Shown piece after piece: positions 15,101 to 27,119 of a stretch of 64,000 nt of DNA. Location: positions 48,193,724-48,257,723 of the forward strand of contig NC_087068.1 in NCBI RefSeq assembly GCF_963678635.1, read 5' to 3'. Position 1 is the first letter of the stretch; each line of letters starts with the position of its first letter. The notes beneath the pieces were generated by a model. That model had not been told where the DNA came from, searched no databases, and saw only the letters and a list, made by a program, of their open reading frames with translations. The stretch comes from Symsagittifera roscoffensis. Lineage: Eukaryota; Xenacoelomorpha; Acoela; Convolutidae. A program made the translations under genes and the position numbers.

Positions 15101-15892
15101 AAAAGGAAAAGTGCGAGAGAGAAAAAAGCGTGAACTAACTTGGACCGGCTCAGTATAAATTATTAAGAGGCACTTCTAAACTGCGATAGCTCCTCACTTC
15201 GCTAGAGCGAAATTTAGATGCAAAAAAGCACAACGCATTGAAAAGCAATAGAATAGAAATCATAAAAACTGCTTGGCCCGCATATCGGCTTCAAATCAAT
15301 TTTAAAAAATCTATATTTTCATTTTTTTTGTTCTTCATTCAATAAAAGCATTTTGTTTATTAATAATTATTTTATGAGAAGTATGAGCTTCAAAGCGGAA
15401 CGAATTGGGAATTGATGGTTTCAGCTTCAACGCCCGCCTTATCCGTTATTCGTGGATTTAATAAAGCGCAATAATTTTTCGCGGTCAATTTCGACATCAA
15501 AAAAAACCTTCGGAAAATGAATTTAGAGCTCTTTTAAAGACGTTTACACGTCTTCGCAAAAAAAAACTTCTTCATTTCTAATTTTGTAGCCAGTAGTCTG
15601 TTTTTAGACCGGTCTGTGGAACAATTTCTGATTCTGGCTGAGCACTTAAAACTGAACGATACTCCAACTCCAGTGGCTCTTATCTCCGGAGACTGGAAAA
15701 GTGGAAAGTATCTCTCTCTTTCTCTCTCGCTGGCTCCGCTGGATAAAGTAGTGTGCCGCCACATAAAATGCTGATGAGGATTTACACCTGGGAATTGCGG
15801 CGGATGGGAGGAGGCTTAAGCAGTTAAAGTGGAGACGCCCATCCAGATATATTACCCACTTCTTAGCACGCAAGACCCAACCCACGCCTACA

Positions 15893-15905
15893 CCCCCCCC
15901 CCCCC
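15893..15905 (+). repeat. Poly-C tract (13 C)
   Basis: Thirteen consecutive C residues preceded by ACACGCC-like sequence. It is a simple mononucleotide repeat, whose length is likely to vary or be misassembled. Confidence 0.8.
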
Positions 15906-17807
15906 TCCGAACACGCACACATTTAACGCCTCATATAAAAATAACTATGAAAAGAAAATATCATGCACGAAGAGACCTCCCCCTCCCATCCCCGACCCAA
16001 AGTAATGTCCCAAATCTAAACATAAGTAATCAACAGCGCCTAAGGGTCTGAAAATTCACGGGCGCATTACTTCAGCCAACCTACTTTTATGTCTTTCCTA
16101 AGGTTATCTTTTAAATTTATTGACCGCATGCAACATAAACTTAAAATTGCATTACTAATTTGAATCAATTGCATTTATTTCCAAGTTGTTACTTTTCTAA
16201 ATGAAAAGCCTCATTTCTCCTGTCTTATCATCAAAATGCAAATTTTAAAGCAGCTTCGCAGGTTTATCTATATACAACAGGAAATACCAACATTACTAGG
16301 TTTCAGTTACATTTTCCTTTAATCTTGAACTGAATTTTCAGACTTTCATTCAAAACCTAAACCTCAAACTCATTAGCGAAAAAATATTAACTTTAATTTA
16401 AAAAATATCTGTATAAATTTGTGCACTTTTTAGTCAAAAAAATAATAAAATAAAATATAAACATTATTTAGTCAGATGTGAAAGAAAATTGTGTTTGCGT
16501 TTAGAAATATATCTATTTTTGTTATAAATTGGGCCATTCAGAGCTTTTATGATTGAGCTCCATTGTGAACAGAGTCATCGGTCCGCAGAATGAAAACATC
16601 TCTAAAAATAAATCAAAAACCCAAAATGACCAATTCAAAGAGGCTATTCACTGTTGTTTCCAATTAGCGCCATACTGAAAGTAATCCTTCCAAGCTTGTC
16701 AAAATACGACAAAAGGCCCAAAAAGTAATTTCGAAAAGAAACCTGATTCAATTCTGTCTGCTGCCTTTGGAGAAATTTAAGGCATGAAAAGTGACGCCAC
16801 AGGCTATGAAATTGATGCAAACTTGAGGTTATAAAATGGATTTCATCTCTAATCTCAGATTAGCTGCAAGACTTTCCCCAAAAATAATCATTTTCTGGAT
16901 CTGAGACGAATTATAATACCCTTTTTGCTAGAGGTGCATGGCAAATTCTTGCATGTTTCAAAGGGAATTAAACCTGTTGTCGTCTATCGAAACAATAAAT
17001 GTTAAATTTAAGATTTTAGAGAATCAATAACTTTTAACAGCTAAACACAATCAATTTGAAAGACAGTAGTGGACATTTGGCGAAGAATCCGGCAAATAAA
17101 ACGACAGCCCAGTGAAGTCTACAAACATTCTACCGAAAAATTCGGAAGACAATTTTATCTGAAACATGATCACTGCTTCAATTATATAAATTTAAAATTA
17201 ACAATTTATGAAGCTTACGTGTGAGCTTAGTTAGGGTTTAAAAACAAAAAATCAATTCTAGATGATTCAAACCTTGTATTTACTTGAAAAGGTTATTTTG
17301 AATTAAAAATAATTCAATTGAATCGCCTGATTTTGAATTGATTTTTCTGCAAATTGCAATATTTTGTCAAAGAACTTTCTCAACAAAAGTTTCTTAGCAT
17401 TTCACCGGCGGTAACATAGAAAACTTTAACAAATGTGAATACAATAAAAAGAAAATTATGTCGCCTTAATGTCCTGTCGACTTATTTAGCTAGCTTCCCT
17501 TTCGCGACGTTCTTAACAAAGCAGACGCCTGATAAAGACTACATATTAGTTCATTGTTTCCGCCGCATTCGTTTATAAAAGGCATATTTTTTACGGCTAG
17601 TTAAGAACAATCCCAAGTTATTTGCTGCGATTTAATTTCTAAAATATAGATTGTAAAAAGCGGAGCCACTAATTACGCGCCTGCTGCTTTAATGAGGCAC
17701 CTAGTCAATAAAATATTAACAGGAAAACAAAATGTCAGACAAGACAATTCATTATCATTTTTAAATGCGCTAATTGGTCGCCCCCCACTGTGAAAGAGAT
17801 TTAGGGA

Positions 17808-17826
17808 GGGGGGGGGGGGGGGGGGG
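17808..17826 (+). repeat. Poly-G tract (19 G)
   Basis: Nineteen consecutive G residues immediately after GGGA. This is an outlier in strongly AT-rich surroundings. A tract like this could form G-quadruplex structure and is error-prone in sequencing. Confidence 0.8.
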
Positions 17827-18250
17827 TTGCTTCAACTTGTCAAGCTCTAATTAGATCAGCACCGCATCCTCAGGTAAAGGAAAATTGGCTGAAATCTAAC
17901 TTCTGAAATCTCAAAATGCAGACGCAATTAGCTTGATTACATCCGCAGCAAAATTTTGAGTAGGCGTAGCTCTATTCAGACTTTTTTAACAAAATTGATC
18001 GAAATTTTGCTTTGGCAGCCTAAATATTCGATAAGAGTAGAAATGCCTGTAATCAACTACGAAACAAAATAAATTTATCATGTTTCATGAGGCCAGTTTA
18101 AATGTTTACGAGTAGGAAATCATAATTTACTACCTGTGCAAACTTGCTTCTTTCATATTTCAAATTCTGTCTATAATATTTATTTTATTTTGAAGAAACT
18201 TAAAACCATACCAGTGTAGACGTATAGTCAAAAATTCGTATACTTTATAA

Positions 18251-18375
18251 TCGTATAACCCTGCAGTACTCAATGAAAAAATCTTTGTTTCACAAAAAAA
18301 AAGAGTCGTCTATTATCGGTTTCGTGTAAATCTGAAATTTATCGTATAAGTCTGATCTCTCGTATAATCGTATAA
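18251..18375 (+). repeat. TCGTATAA octamer cluster
   Basis: Four exact TCGTATAA octamers occur (near 18251, 18342, 18360 and 18368), with partial copies just upstream. No function is assigned. Confidence 0.4.
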
Positions 18376-19580
18376 CCATATCTGAACCATACATTTTATG
18401 AAATTGTACGTTTAATATTTAGTTCGGTTTGGGAGAATACCAAAAAATCGTCAGCTTGTCGGGTGGAACATCTCCATATAGTTACTCAAGAAAATTACGA
18501 AGCGAAGCATAACGCCTAAGCACTCACTGTCTCGTGTAGCATTGAAAGAAAAGGTAATCTGAAAAGACTAACGGTAATTTTGTTACCTGTTAATTTATTC
18601 CTGTGAAACCGCTTAGATTTCAACCTTCTGAAAATGAATAACTTATTTTCAAGTAGAAAATTTGATAAGGAAACTGAAAATTTGAATTGAGAAATGCATT
18701 ACAAAACTACAGATCGCATTTTATGTATTCATCTTGCACTTTTTAACATAATGTCAATACTAATGTACAAGAAAAACAAGAACAGGTATCCTAAGTTATT
18801 CAATTCAAAAATAAGAAACTTATCTCGGGGAGGCATAAAAATAGACATATAGATAAATCACATTGTTTTTTACGGACTGCAGAGGAAAATGTCAACATCA
18901 AATATCCTGCTATTAGATTAATGCAAAGCTGTGCGTCCAGTCTTTTTTTTCTTAACGCCAATAAAAAGAAAAACAAGTTGAAACAAAAAGCACCAACAGC
19001 AGTAATGATTCTGGTTTTATCATTTTCCACTAAATTATTACCGACAAGTTGAAAAAATTAACATAACACAGGTAATAATACAAATGTTATTGCTTTCTCC
19101 GTGTAAGCAAGATTTAAAAGAAAGGTTTGTCTGTTCGACGGTTAAATTCGGCATTGTATGGTTATTGGTGGTCTTGTCTAGTATTGTTATCTAATATCTA
19201 AACTATAAAGAGCGAAAAGTTGAAATAGAGCAGCGTTGTTCTGTTTGTGAACTAAAATGCATTCGTCTAAGAGATAAAAACAGGAATATTTACATTCCAA
19301 AATTTTTGAAAACGATCACACGCTTGACATTGATTATTTCGATTGTGTGTAACCCTGTTAAAATTGAGCAGATTTCATCTGATATTTTACAATTCAAATC
19401 AAACACTACAGTTTATAGAGAGTTTTTCAGAGTTTGTGCCATTTTTTCCGCCCGGCTTTCAAGCTTCGGTGACCTGACGCAAATTGCAGCTTCCAAAATG
19501 TTCCCAGATAAATTTTGCTACAAGTCGTTTCTCTCCATCTACTGCGCAAAATTGCTCCAGGAAACATTGTCGCGCCGCCT

Positions 19581-21716
19581 TTAGACGAATGCGGCTCCCG
19601 GAACTGTGTTCAGTTGTGCTTTCCGTCCCAATGCACCGGGATGGTTGGTTGCATTGACGATCGAGGTAACTCCGTTGACACCTTGTGCCCCGTTTCCGCC
19701 TCCTTGAGGGCTATTAACCGCAGTCATTTTCTTAGACATTGCCACTGCTTGTTGTGCGTTGCCAGCAAATAGCGGGTTGTTGCTACCTGCTGTCGATACT
19801 GAGTTCATGCAGAGTACATTTCGCCAGGAGTCAAATGTCTTCTTAGACCAGAGCCAGAAACTGGACGTGACTCCGACTGCCAATGTGACAAAGTACCTAA
19901 AGAGGAACACGTAGAAATTGGCTGTTGTTCGCGAGTTCGTTCCTGGATCCGAAAAGAAATCGGAGCCTCCCGACTGGATTGCGCTTCGTGATGACTGTGA
20001 GTAGAAGCACTCTTCATATTCGCCCACATTCTGGTACGAAGCACAGTTGGAGTGCCACCAGTTTCGCTGCCAACTCAATCTGTATTTGTACTCGTATAGG
20101 AAGCAGCTTATAAGCATAATAGCAGGAGCCATGTAGAACAAAGAGAACACTCCAATTCTTATCATCAATTTTTCCAACTTATCCGTTCGATCGCCGTTCT
20201 TCTTAATGAAGTGTCTCACTCGACACAGAGAGACAAATCCAAACACAAGGAATGTGAACCCAATAGCCAGCGAAACAACGAGAGGTGCCAGTACAAAGTA
20301 AAGAGTAAATTTGGGGTTGAGCATTCCAGTGAAGCAGGTGCCCGAGATGTCGTCGCCTTCGATTCCATGAAAAAAGGGCACCAGAAGCGTTAGAAACAAG
20401 GGCACGACCCAAGCGAATGCGTGGAACACGAACGCTTTTCTCTCTATAGCTTCGTGAGACCATTTGAGACCGGCGGCCAGTAACCATGTAAATGTGAGCA
20501 CAACCCACCAGAGTGAGCTGGCCATTAGGCAGTAGTAAAGAAGAAAAAAGGAAAGAGCGCACAGCACGTTCGATTTTAGACCCTGTGAGACGATTTCTGC
20601 TGAAGGTGGGGCTGAGTTGCGGCCACTGCCACTGTTAGATGAGGTTATAGACGGGGACTGAGCAAGATGATCAGCAGAACAGCTGATGGATTTTTGGCCG
20701 AAGAAGCCGATGAAAAAGGTGAAAGAAATAAAGACGTAACAGAAAGCCATGAACATGATTGGTCTTTCTGGATACTTGAACCTTCTTCGGTCCACTAGGT
20801 AAGTAGCAAAAGTAAACAATGACGAGATGAAGCAAACAAACGACCAGCCGCCAATCCAGTACCGAGCGATATCGTAGTCTTTCGATGAGAATAGAACCTC
20901 TTTGCAAGGCGCACTGCAATCTTTTGCGCCCAGGAAAACATAGCCTAAATCCTTTTTAGTTTTCAACCTATTCGGACATTTGAAGTCTTCGTTTTCGCTT
21001 TTACTTCCGTCGTCAACTGGCTGCTTGTTCGAACCCCCAGCACTGCCACCCCCTCCAGTTCCTCCCGTTTTACTTTCATCGACTCCGGCAGGTCCCGAGT
21101 GTTCCATATCCATCGGCGGCACGCACATGTTTTTCGCATTTTTCACCGCCCCATTTTCATCGAACGGTGAGCTCGGGAAAATGTTACAATCGTAGGGCCA
21201 GTTGAACCCGTATGCATTCATACTGGCCTCGCATCCGAATTGCACCTGCTGACACAGCTCCTTGCAGGGTGGAATGATGTAAGACTTGGGATTGGGCACG
21301 GCGGGATTGGGTTGTTGTCTTGTGCATATGGGCAGTGCTAGCGAACACAGAAAGCGCTCTGTGTTACTCGAACATTTGAGTCCGATTAGGGGTTGGAAAT
21401 TTCCCATCCAGAAAGTAGTTGTCAAAGAGTTTGTCGGGTGGCCGAGGAGGTTAGTTTTGTAAGTAGTGTTCCATTCGATTCCTGCACAAATCGTGCTCGT
21501 GTCTGAGTCTGATTTGCCGACAGTTGAAGACAACTTGCTTTTCAGAATACATTCTCCGTCAACTGGCGCTTTGGTCAGTGACAAGTCAAGTTCCGTTAGA
21601 GTAGCCGTGCTATCACCTCCGGATCCGCTGCCTCCCGGAGGAACTGCTAAAACTACTGCGTAGAGTAAAGCCAAAAGAACCAGTAAAGCTAAAGAGTGGC
21701 TAATAATTTGCTTCAT
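19581..21716 (-). CDS. Frizzled family Wnt receptor
   Basis: Seven-pass plasma-membrane receptor that binds Wnt ligands and signals through Dishevelled. The 711-residue frame is uninterrupted. I start it at the ATG at 21716; the frame is open a further 11 codons upstream but has no ATG there. Order: signal peptide (1-24); Frizzled cysteine-rich domain with all ten cysteines (56, 77, 115, 124, 131, 151, 155, 162, 177, 198) and an N-glycosylation site at N83; Gly/Ser-rich linker (205-240); seven hydrophobic segments near 286-306, 319-339, 384-410, 428-448, 471-495, 517-541 and 600-623. The Dishevelled-binding motif KTFDSW (626-631) follows the last segment directly. Loop 1 carries RRFKYPERPI and loop 3 TDKLEKLMIRIGVF, both typical of the family. 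The tail ends AFV, a possible PDZ ligand. The coding region has no intron. Which Frizzled subfamily it belongs to is not resolved. It is the only intact cellular gene in the window. Confidence 0.96.
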   Translation of the reverse strand: MKQIISHSLALLVLLALLYAVVLAVPPGGSGSGGDSTATLTELDLSLTKAPVDGECILKSKLSSTVGKSDSDTSTICAGIEWNTTYKTNLLGHPTNSLTTTFWMGNFQPLIGLKCSSNTERFLCSLALPICTRQQPNPAVPNPKSYIIPPCKELCQQVQFGCEASMNAYGFNWPYDCNIFPSSPFDENGAVKNAKNMCVPPMDMEHSGPAGVDESKTGGTGGGGSAGGSNKQPVDDGSKSENEDFKCPNRLKTKKDLGYVFLGAKDCSAPCKEVLFSSKDYDIARYWIGGWSFVCFISSLFTFATYLVDRRRFKYPERPIMFMAFCYVFISFTFFIGFFGQKSISCSADHLAQSPSITSSNSGSGRNSAPPSAEIVSQGLKSNVLCALSFFLLYYCLMASSLWWVVLTFTWLLAAGLKWSHEAIERKAFVFHAFAWVVPLFLTLLVPFFHGIEGDDISGTCFTGMLNPKFTLYFVLAPLVVSLAIGFTFLVFGFVSLCRVRHFIKKNGDRTDKLEKLMIRIGVFSLFYMAPAIMLISCFLYEYKYRLSWQRNWWHSNCASYQNVGEYEECFYSQSSRSAIQSGGSDFFSDPGTNSRTTANFYVFLFRYFVTLAVGVTSSFWLWSKKTFDSWRNVLCMNSVSTAGSNNPLFAGNAQQAVAMSKKMTAVNSPQGGGNGAQGVNGVTSIVNATNHPGALGRKAQLNTVPGAAFV

Positions 21717-24700
21717 TTTTAGGTAATCAAACCAAATCAATAGAAGCAAAATCTAAAATAAGCTAATTTGGGAGGAAAGTTTTCAAGCAGTAAAGCCAAA
21801 ATGTGGCCAAAAACCAATTGGAAATTTTGTGCACACCATGCAATAAGTATCTGAAAATAGTGAAAATATTTATCGGCTGCGATAGATTTTGAAACTGGTA
21901 AGTTTTTGATTTTTACTTCGCGAGTAATAAATAGCAATTTAGCGGAGCAAACAATTCGACGTAAGAGGAGGCAAGGCAACTAGCTCAACTTGAACTATTA
22001 AATTAAACCGATTCAACTCAGACTGAAGCAAAAGTACAGCGAGCATAGAATTTGCAATAATATTATTCAAATACAATTCATTCTATATATTATTCTACAG
22101 CATTGAATATTTCGGAGCTATTTGAATGGCTAGAGTAGAAGGTGACTTCTTATTGGTCCAAAATGGTTTTCAGCATTTTAAAATAAGATTCAATAAAATA
22201 TTTTTAAAAATACATTATGGTATTATAGTGAGCTGAATGTGCAAAATATAAAAGAAATATCCCGTCAAATTTATTGTTTCGATCACCAAAATTGGTCTCA
22301 ACAAACATTACACTGAGCATAAACACTCCGTCACTTTCATAAAGAGACAGAACAATGATAATATCGCTCAGCGAATAAAGAAATTTCCCAACTTTTGTCA
22401 AATTGTTTGACAATTGAAAATGACCTATCAATTCTTTTTCCAGCGAAAATACACAAGTTTAACCCTTTTTCACAAATTTTACCTTGAGGTTTTTCAAGAC
22501 GATATAAATCAAAACCTTGAAAAAAAATTTCAAGTCCTATATCGAGATGAGAAGAAAATACGTATTTTGAACCATAAAACAATCTTCAATATTTCTGAAA
22601 GTCCAAAACATCAAAACTCAAAACTAGGCAGAATCTAAACGTTGCATCGAGCGAAAAGAAAATCGTTTGCTGTGCAAGTACATCACAATGTTCCGACCAA
22701 CAGTCAGCATCTCTTTTTAAATATTTTTGGGATGGCCTACACAAAGTATGAAACGTTACTTTACTTCAGTTTCTTGTTTTTCTACCGACAACTCTAGATT
22801 AGGATCAGTTTTGTCCATTTTTCCAGCCAATTTTGACTTCCTCAAAGGCGTCAAATGTGTTAACACATCAAAACTTTTTGTCGTGATTCAGATTCTTAAA
22901 AACATCAAAAAAGTTCTGTGTGTCGAGAAAAATTTGTCATTGTTTTCGTTTTTCTTAACAAAAATTGAGATGCTGGCCTCCAACAGCGTTATAATAATAA
23001 CGTTACAATTTATCAGGAAAATAATTGTAACAATCTAAGGTTATTTCATCAATGGTATTTCTCAAATTAGCGGATTTTCATCACGTTCAGTCGTCCCTTC
23101 CTACAAAAAAAATCGGAATTGTTGCTTTACTTTTGAATTTCTTCTCTTCTATTAGTGAGATTCGAACACTCTGCGCTACTTGCACATCAACCAGCTGTCC
23201 TCCTTCTTCATAGACGTTATAGAAATCAAAGAAGTGAACTTAGAATCAAAAACCGTTTACTAAAAACCGAACTGACTCTCAAAAAAACGAACTGACAATC
23301 AAAAAATGATTACTATTAATTAACGCTTTTGTGATAAGCAATTTACACTACCCAACAGTACTCTTAAGCGGTTTAACAACGAATCCAACAATATCCCTTG
23401 AAAAACAACTGAGCTGGGCAATTGAGACCTGCTGTGATAGAAGAAAATTTGATTCTTCGTCTGATCTTAAGCTTAAATCCAATATGCTAACAGATTCAAT
23501 GTTTCTTGATTGGAACTTAGACTGTCACCTCTGCAAAATCAAACATAATCTAATATCAGCATACACAAAAATCAAGTACGAGAACAACACAATTGACAAA
23601 AACAAAAGAACTAAAAAATTGTATTTGCGTAAAAGATTCAAGTCACTATCAAAAACAGTTTTTACGGAAAATCAGCTGTTTTACTTCGGAACTAAATTAA
23701 AAACGCAAAAGCAAACACTACGAGATTAGCTTAACTGATAAGACTAAAAAATTTGTGTTTAAGAACAATTTTCTATCTTGCGGTGAAGATCTCTCTATGG
23801 CAACCTATGGAAAAACATCATGGAAACAATTTAAACATATCTCATTAGAAAGTAAATATTGTTATCATTACATTCTGTAAATAGGTATTACGCTAAGCAA
23901 AATTTGTCTGACTTGCACTAGCATCATAACATTAGCTATCGTTTGGCCAATCAAATTCTACGTCTAACACAGTCTCCATTCCGGCAATAAGAGCTAAACT
24001 TGATATCTGCTACGATTTTGTCCAACATTCGGAACAAAAAATGAAAAATCTGTAAGATTTGGCAACAGCGTTAACTCAAACTTGACACCTCATGAAAAAA
24101 CTGATAGCCGTAAAATATTGAATTTTGGAGAGAGCATGATAGCTTCCCTAGACGTGGGCGGTGATAGCTGGTTTGTGAAACCCAAAAACAAGAAAAATCC
24201 CAAGGAAAAAATGCACAAAGATTTGCAACGAGGTCGCTGTCAGCACTGTAGTTCAATTTGTTAAGAAAGAAAGGTCAATTAAAATGGGCCCATCCGTCAT
24301 GCGACGATACGTGCACAGGTTGGATAGGGCCGTACGAACGCTTTATAAATACATCGGCAAAATTTTATGAATAAATCAAGTCGATATTAATGCATCAAGA
24401 GAATTGTCAATTAAAATCTACTCTCCTCGATTATAGCTAAGATAGAACTGTCTATGTTGGATGTATTTTTAAGATTTTTGCACCCCCTAAGGCAGAAGAT
24501 TGCACTCCTCAGAAGTGCAAAATTTATTTCTGCTTTTATAAAGTTAATTGTGTCCGAATATGATTAGTTCCGTTTCTCGTTTAGTTTCTCTGCTAGTTTC
24601 TGGGTGGTTTTTGTAAAGCCTGGTGATGCTCCTCCGGTACATGCAGGAATTAGTGGAACAAAGCTACTGTGTTCCACATCCAGAATTCTTTGTTTTGTTT

Positions 24701-24758
24701 TAATGTTTTGACATTCTCATGATATTTGTTGGCGTCAGATATAGTTTTAGGACAGGAT
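21717..24758. other. AT-rich flank upstream of Frizzled
   Basis: Contains the presumed 5' UTR and promoter of Frizzled, but I see no clear TATA/initiator arrangement or splice site that decides a transcription start. Open frames (such as 23331-23729 plus, 132 codons, K/L/N-rich) show no domain and may be chance. Nothing else is recognised before the mobile-element region begins at about 24.76 kb. Confidence 0.45.
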
Positions 24759-25289
24759 TTAGAATGGTGGTTGAAAATTTTTACATCGAAAAGTAGTGAT
24801 TGTTTTGTTGTGAAAGCTTTCACCTTCCAATGATTGAAGTTTCGGCTCTATTTCAACATCATGGCATACTTCGTCCAGGAGTGTCGCGAAGGTATCGCGA
24901 ATTTCATTATGTCTTAGGTGAGTGTATCCACTTTGGGACAATGTAAAGAGTGAGTCAGTGTGAATGATGTCCACATGGGTATAAAGGTGGCGTGTTTGTT
25001 GGTTTCCATCCATATCTCAGATGTAATCCATCTTTCAATTCTGATTTGTTGAGGGAAAAATTGTATTTTTTAAGGGTAGCACGCTTAGCCAATTCGATGC
25101 TTCTTTCTGTGAGGCTAAACATATTATCACTTTTTTTTCTGATGAGCAGTTTTCCATAATTTTAGCCTCTTTTGAGAGTGTGACGTTCTGTCTTTCAGTT
25201 TTGATGATTTTTTTCATCAGAGTTTGTTCCGTTTCAGTTATTCCTGGATCACTGTTTTCTAACGTATCAGGGGGTTTTTGTATCACCAA
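24759..25289 (-). pseudogene. C-terminal fragment of an RT-bearing retroelement protein
   Basis: Two minus frames separated by stops encode ASNWLSVLPLK, then a segment with RHNEIRD and LLDEVCHDVEIEPKLQ. As I recall the family, this series lies downstream of the reverse transcriptase in a class of retroelements common in sponges, cnidarians and other marine invertebrates. The exact superfamily is uncertain. A cysteine-rich stretch expected between the two parts is degenerate. No reverse transcriptase core is present, so this is a truncated, dead copy. It abuts the truncated Polinton capsid gene, with fusion near 25270. Confidence 0.5.
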
Positions 25290-25839
25290 CTATGTTATAT
25301 TCTATAATATCACTGTATATCATTAGGGAATGTATTCTTATAATGTCGTAAGAATACTGAGGATAATGTGGCCCTTTTCTTTTCATTATAACCCCTGTTT
25401 GACTTTGTTCTAAATCACAACCAAAAATATGGCTCAAATCAGCACTCTGAATCATAAACATTGATTGACTCTCAGGTAAATGAACAGCAACTTTTTGTGT
25501 AATTTTATCTACTGATACATAGATTCCGTTATATTCAAAAACTTGAGCACCTAGACGTTCTCGAATTTTGTTGTTCATAGCTACAACTATATCAACAATA
25601 CTTGGATACAATCCTGGTTCAATGTTCATGGGTACAATCTTTCTTTTCTCCTCAGAACTTTCTCTACCATCTACGAATGTAAACTTTCCCTCTGTAACAG
25701 TTTGGTACAAAGAAGGGTATGATATTTCTGAAATAGCAACCTCCCATTCTCCTTTCAAATGTATTTGTTCGGGTAGAAATTTTGTAAAAGAACTGAGACT
25801 ATAATTCGGATAACAATTAAAAGAAGCGTTGAAAACCAA
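25267..25839 (-). pseudogene. Polinton capsid-like (probable minor capsid) protein, truncated
   Basis: A 190-codon open frame with LPEQIHLKGEWEVAISEISYP near the N-terminus and IYSDIIEYNIVGDTK at the C-terminal end. I recognise this arrangement from Polinton virion-type proteins, probably the minor (penton-like) capsid protein. Its position beside the integrase and ATPase fits. The frame ends directly after GDTKTP, where the family normally continues, because the element has been cut and joined to an unrelated retroelement fragment. The N-terminal part looks intact, including a plausible start Met. Assignment as minor rather than another capsid protein is an inference. Confidence 0.6.
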
Positions 25840-25903
25840 CTCAATGGTGAAAGAATCATTGACAACTGATCGATAGAAATTTAGTTTAAAAAAAGATTTA
25901 CGT

Positions 25904-26880
25904 TTAATCAGAACATTTTCTTATAATCAGCTCTTTTTCATAAAATTTTCCCAAAATTTCCTCTTTGTCGAGATCTTTGATGAAGTATGTAGGAGTTTTT
26001 TTTGTAGATTTTGCCGAAATTTCAAAAATTTCATCTGTAAATTGTGGTTTATATCCTTTTCGGAACGGAATATCATTCTTTGAACTTCTCACTCTGTCTC
26101 CAACTTTGAATTTTAGTTTCTTATACCTTGTTAGAGGTTTATTGTAATTGAGAGGAAATCAGTATTCTTGACATCTCTAGGTGATTTCCCAATAGATCTA
26201 TTGATGCGACAATTCATTGTAGACACAAATTGTAATTGAGAGGAAATCGGTATTCTTGGCATCTCTAAGTGATTTCCCAATAGATCTATTGATGCGACAA
26301 TTCATTGTAGACACAAATTGCGGCAACTTGTTAATGATTTTTTCACCATGATCTTCTATGAAGCGGTAAATAATGTGTTTTAATGATTGAATGGCTCTCT
26401 CTGCAAATGCAGCTTTTGTTTCACTCATGGTCGAGTAAACTTCAATGCTTTTTTTCTTGCAAAATTTTTGAAAGTTCCTCCATATTCCGTTCTTTTATCA
26501 ACCCAAAGCTTTTCAGGAGTGTTTGTTCGAGAAATCATTTTTAGAAAGCTTGCAAAATGTCTTTGGCATATTTAGTTTTCATTGTTTGAACTCTGACAAA
26601 CTGCGAAAAAAAATATCAACAGCAACCAATAAATATTTGACTCCCTTGTTTTGACTCGCTAGTTTGTCCACAAATGCCAAATCTATACACCAAATTTCAT
26701 TTATATATTTTGAAAATGCTTGAAGCCTTCGGAAACGTCTGATTGGGGGACCAATTTTTGTATACGATGTTTTGGTTTGTAAAAACTGTTCTACTTTCTT
26801 TTTTGACAATCAGCTTGCTTTACTCAAGTTTCGCAGAGAACCGTACGCAGCTCTACCCCTAGAATTCAATATGTTCAGAC
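25904..26880 (-). pseudogene. Polinton integrase, frameshifted
   Basis: Retroviral-type DDE integrase that would insert the element. Reading down the minus strand: an N-terminal helical part (RGRAAYGSLRNLSK, then KKKVEQFLQTK); the catalytic core beginning WCIDLAFVD and YLLVAVDIF; MSETKAAFAERAIQSLKH carrying the third catalytic region; INRSIGKS; then a C-terminal chromo/SH3-like stretch with FRKGYKPQFTDEIFEIS. At least three frame changes and several stops break it. An 88 bp internal tandem duplication adds a further frameshift. The N-terminal boundary is approximate. Confidence 0.75.
26143..26318. repeat. 88 bp tandem duplication inside the integrase pseudogene
   Basis: Two adjacent 88 bp copies (26143-26230 and 26231-26318) differ at about three positions. 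The unit length is not a multiple of three, so the duplication disrupts the integrase frame. Confidence 0.85.
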
Positions 26881-26888
26881 TTACCTTT

Positions 26889-27119
26889 TCAGATTTTGAA
26901 AAGAATCCAAGTTCCTCTGTCTTTCGCTTTGGCATTCTTGTTGGCAACAAGTTTAGGTGGAATTTGAGTTGCTTCCAAAATGGCAAAGTAAATATCGGGA
27001 AAGTCCGTATTTTTTCGTTTTAGTGCTTACACAAAGTCTACAATTGATTCTTTTGTGTCTCGATTATCTAATATGATATTTTTTGACCGACTTAGTCTAA
27101 TTCTAGGAGAATTCAAAAT
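26889..27119 (-). pseudogene. Unassigned Polinton ORF remnant
   Basis: One minus frame reads through about 76 codons with a single internal TAA. It includes IILDNRDTKESIVDF and DFPDIYFAILEATQIPPKL, and ends at a TGA at 26889. The composition is clearly protein-like and unlike the flanking random frames. It lies between the ATPase and integrase genes on the same strand, so it is probably the C-terminus of a Polinton structural or accessory protein. The upstream part (to about 27290) is degenerate. I do not recognise the function. Confidence 0.4.

Larger units (their letters stand above)
2031..19580. other. Gene-poor intergenic DNA downstream of Frizzled
   Basis: About 17.5 kb in which I find no protein domain, structured RNA or element terminus. 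Open frames are short (under about 95 codons), overlap in both strands and lack recognisable motifs. The sequence is AT-rich with scattered pyrimidine tracts (for example 2846-2872) and purine tracts (15070-15130). The last few hundred bases lie downstream of the Frizzled stop codon on the minus strand and should contain its 3' UTR. I could not place a canonical polyadenylation signal there with confidence. Unrecognised exons or regulatory elements cannot be excluded from sequence alone. Confidence 0.5.

Noticed and set aside
23331-23729. 132-codon plus open frame upstream of the element region
   Set aside because: K/N/L-rich with no recognisable motif; its length is only marginal for AT-rich DNA, so I did not call a gene.
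26885-26912. Possible 26 bp intron (GTAAGT...TTCTAG on minus) near the integrase start
   Set aside because: Splicing it does not restore an open frame, and such a short intron is improbable; likely coincidence.
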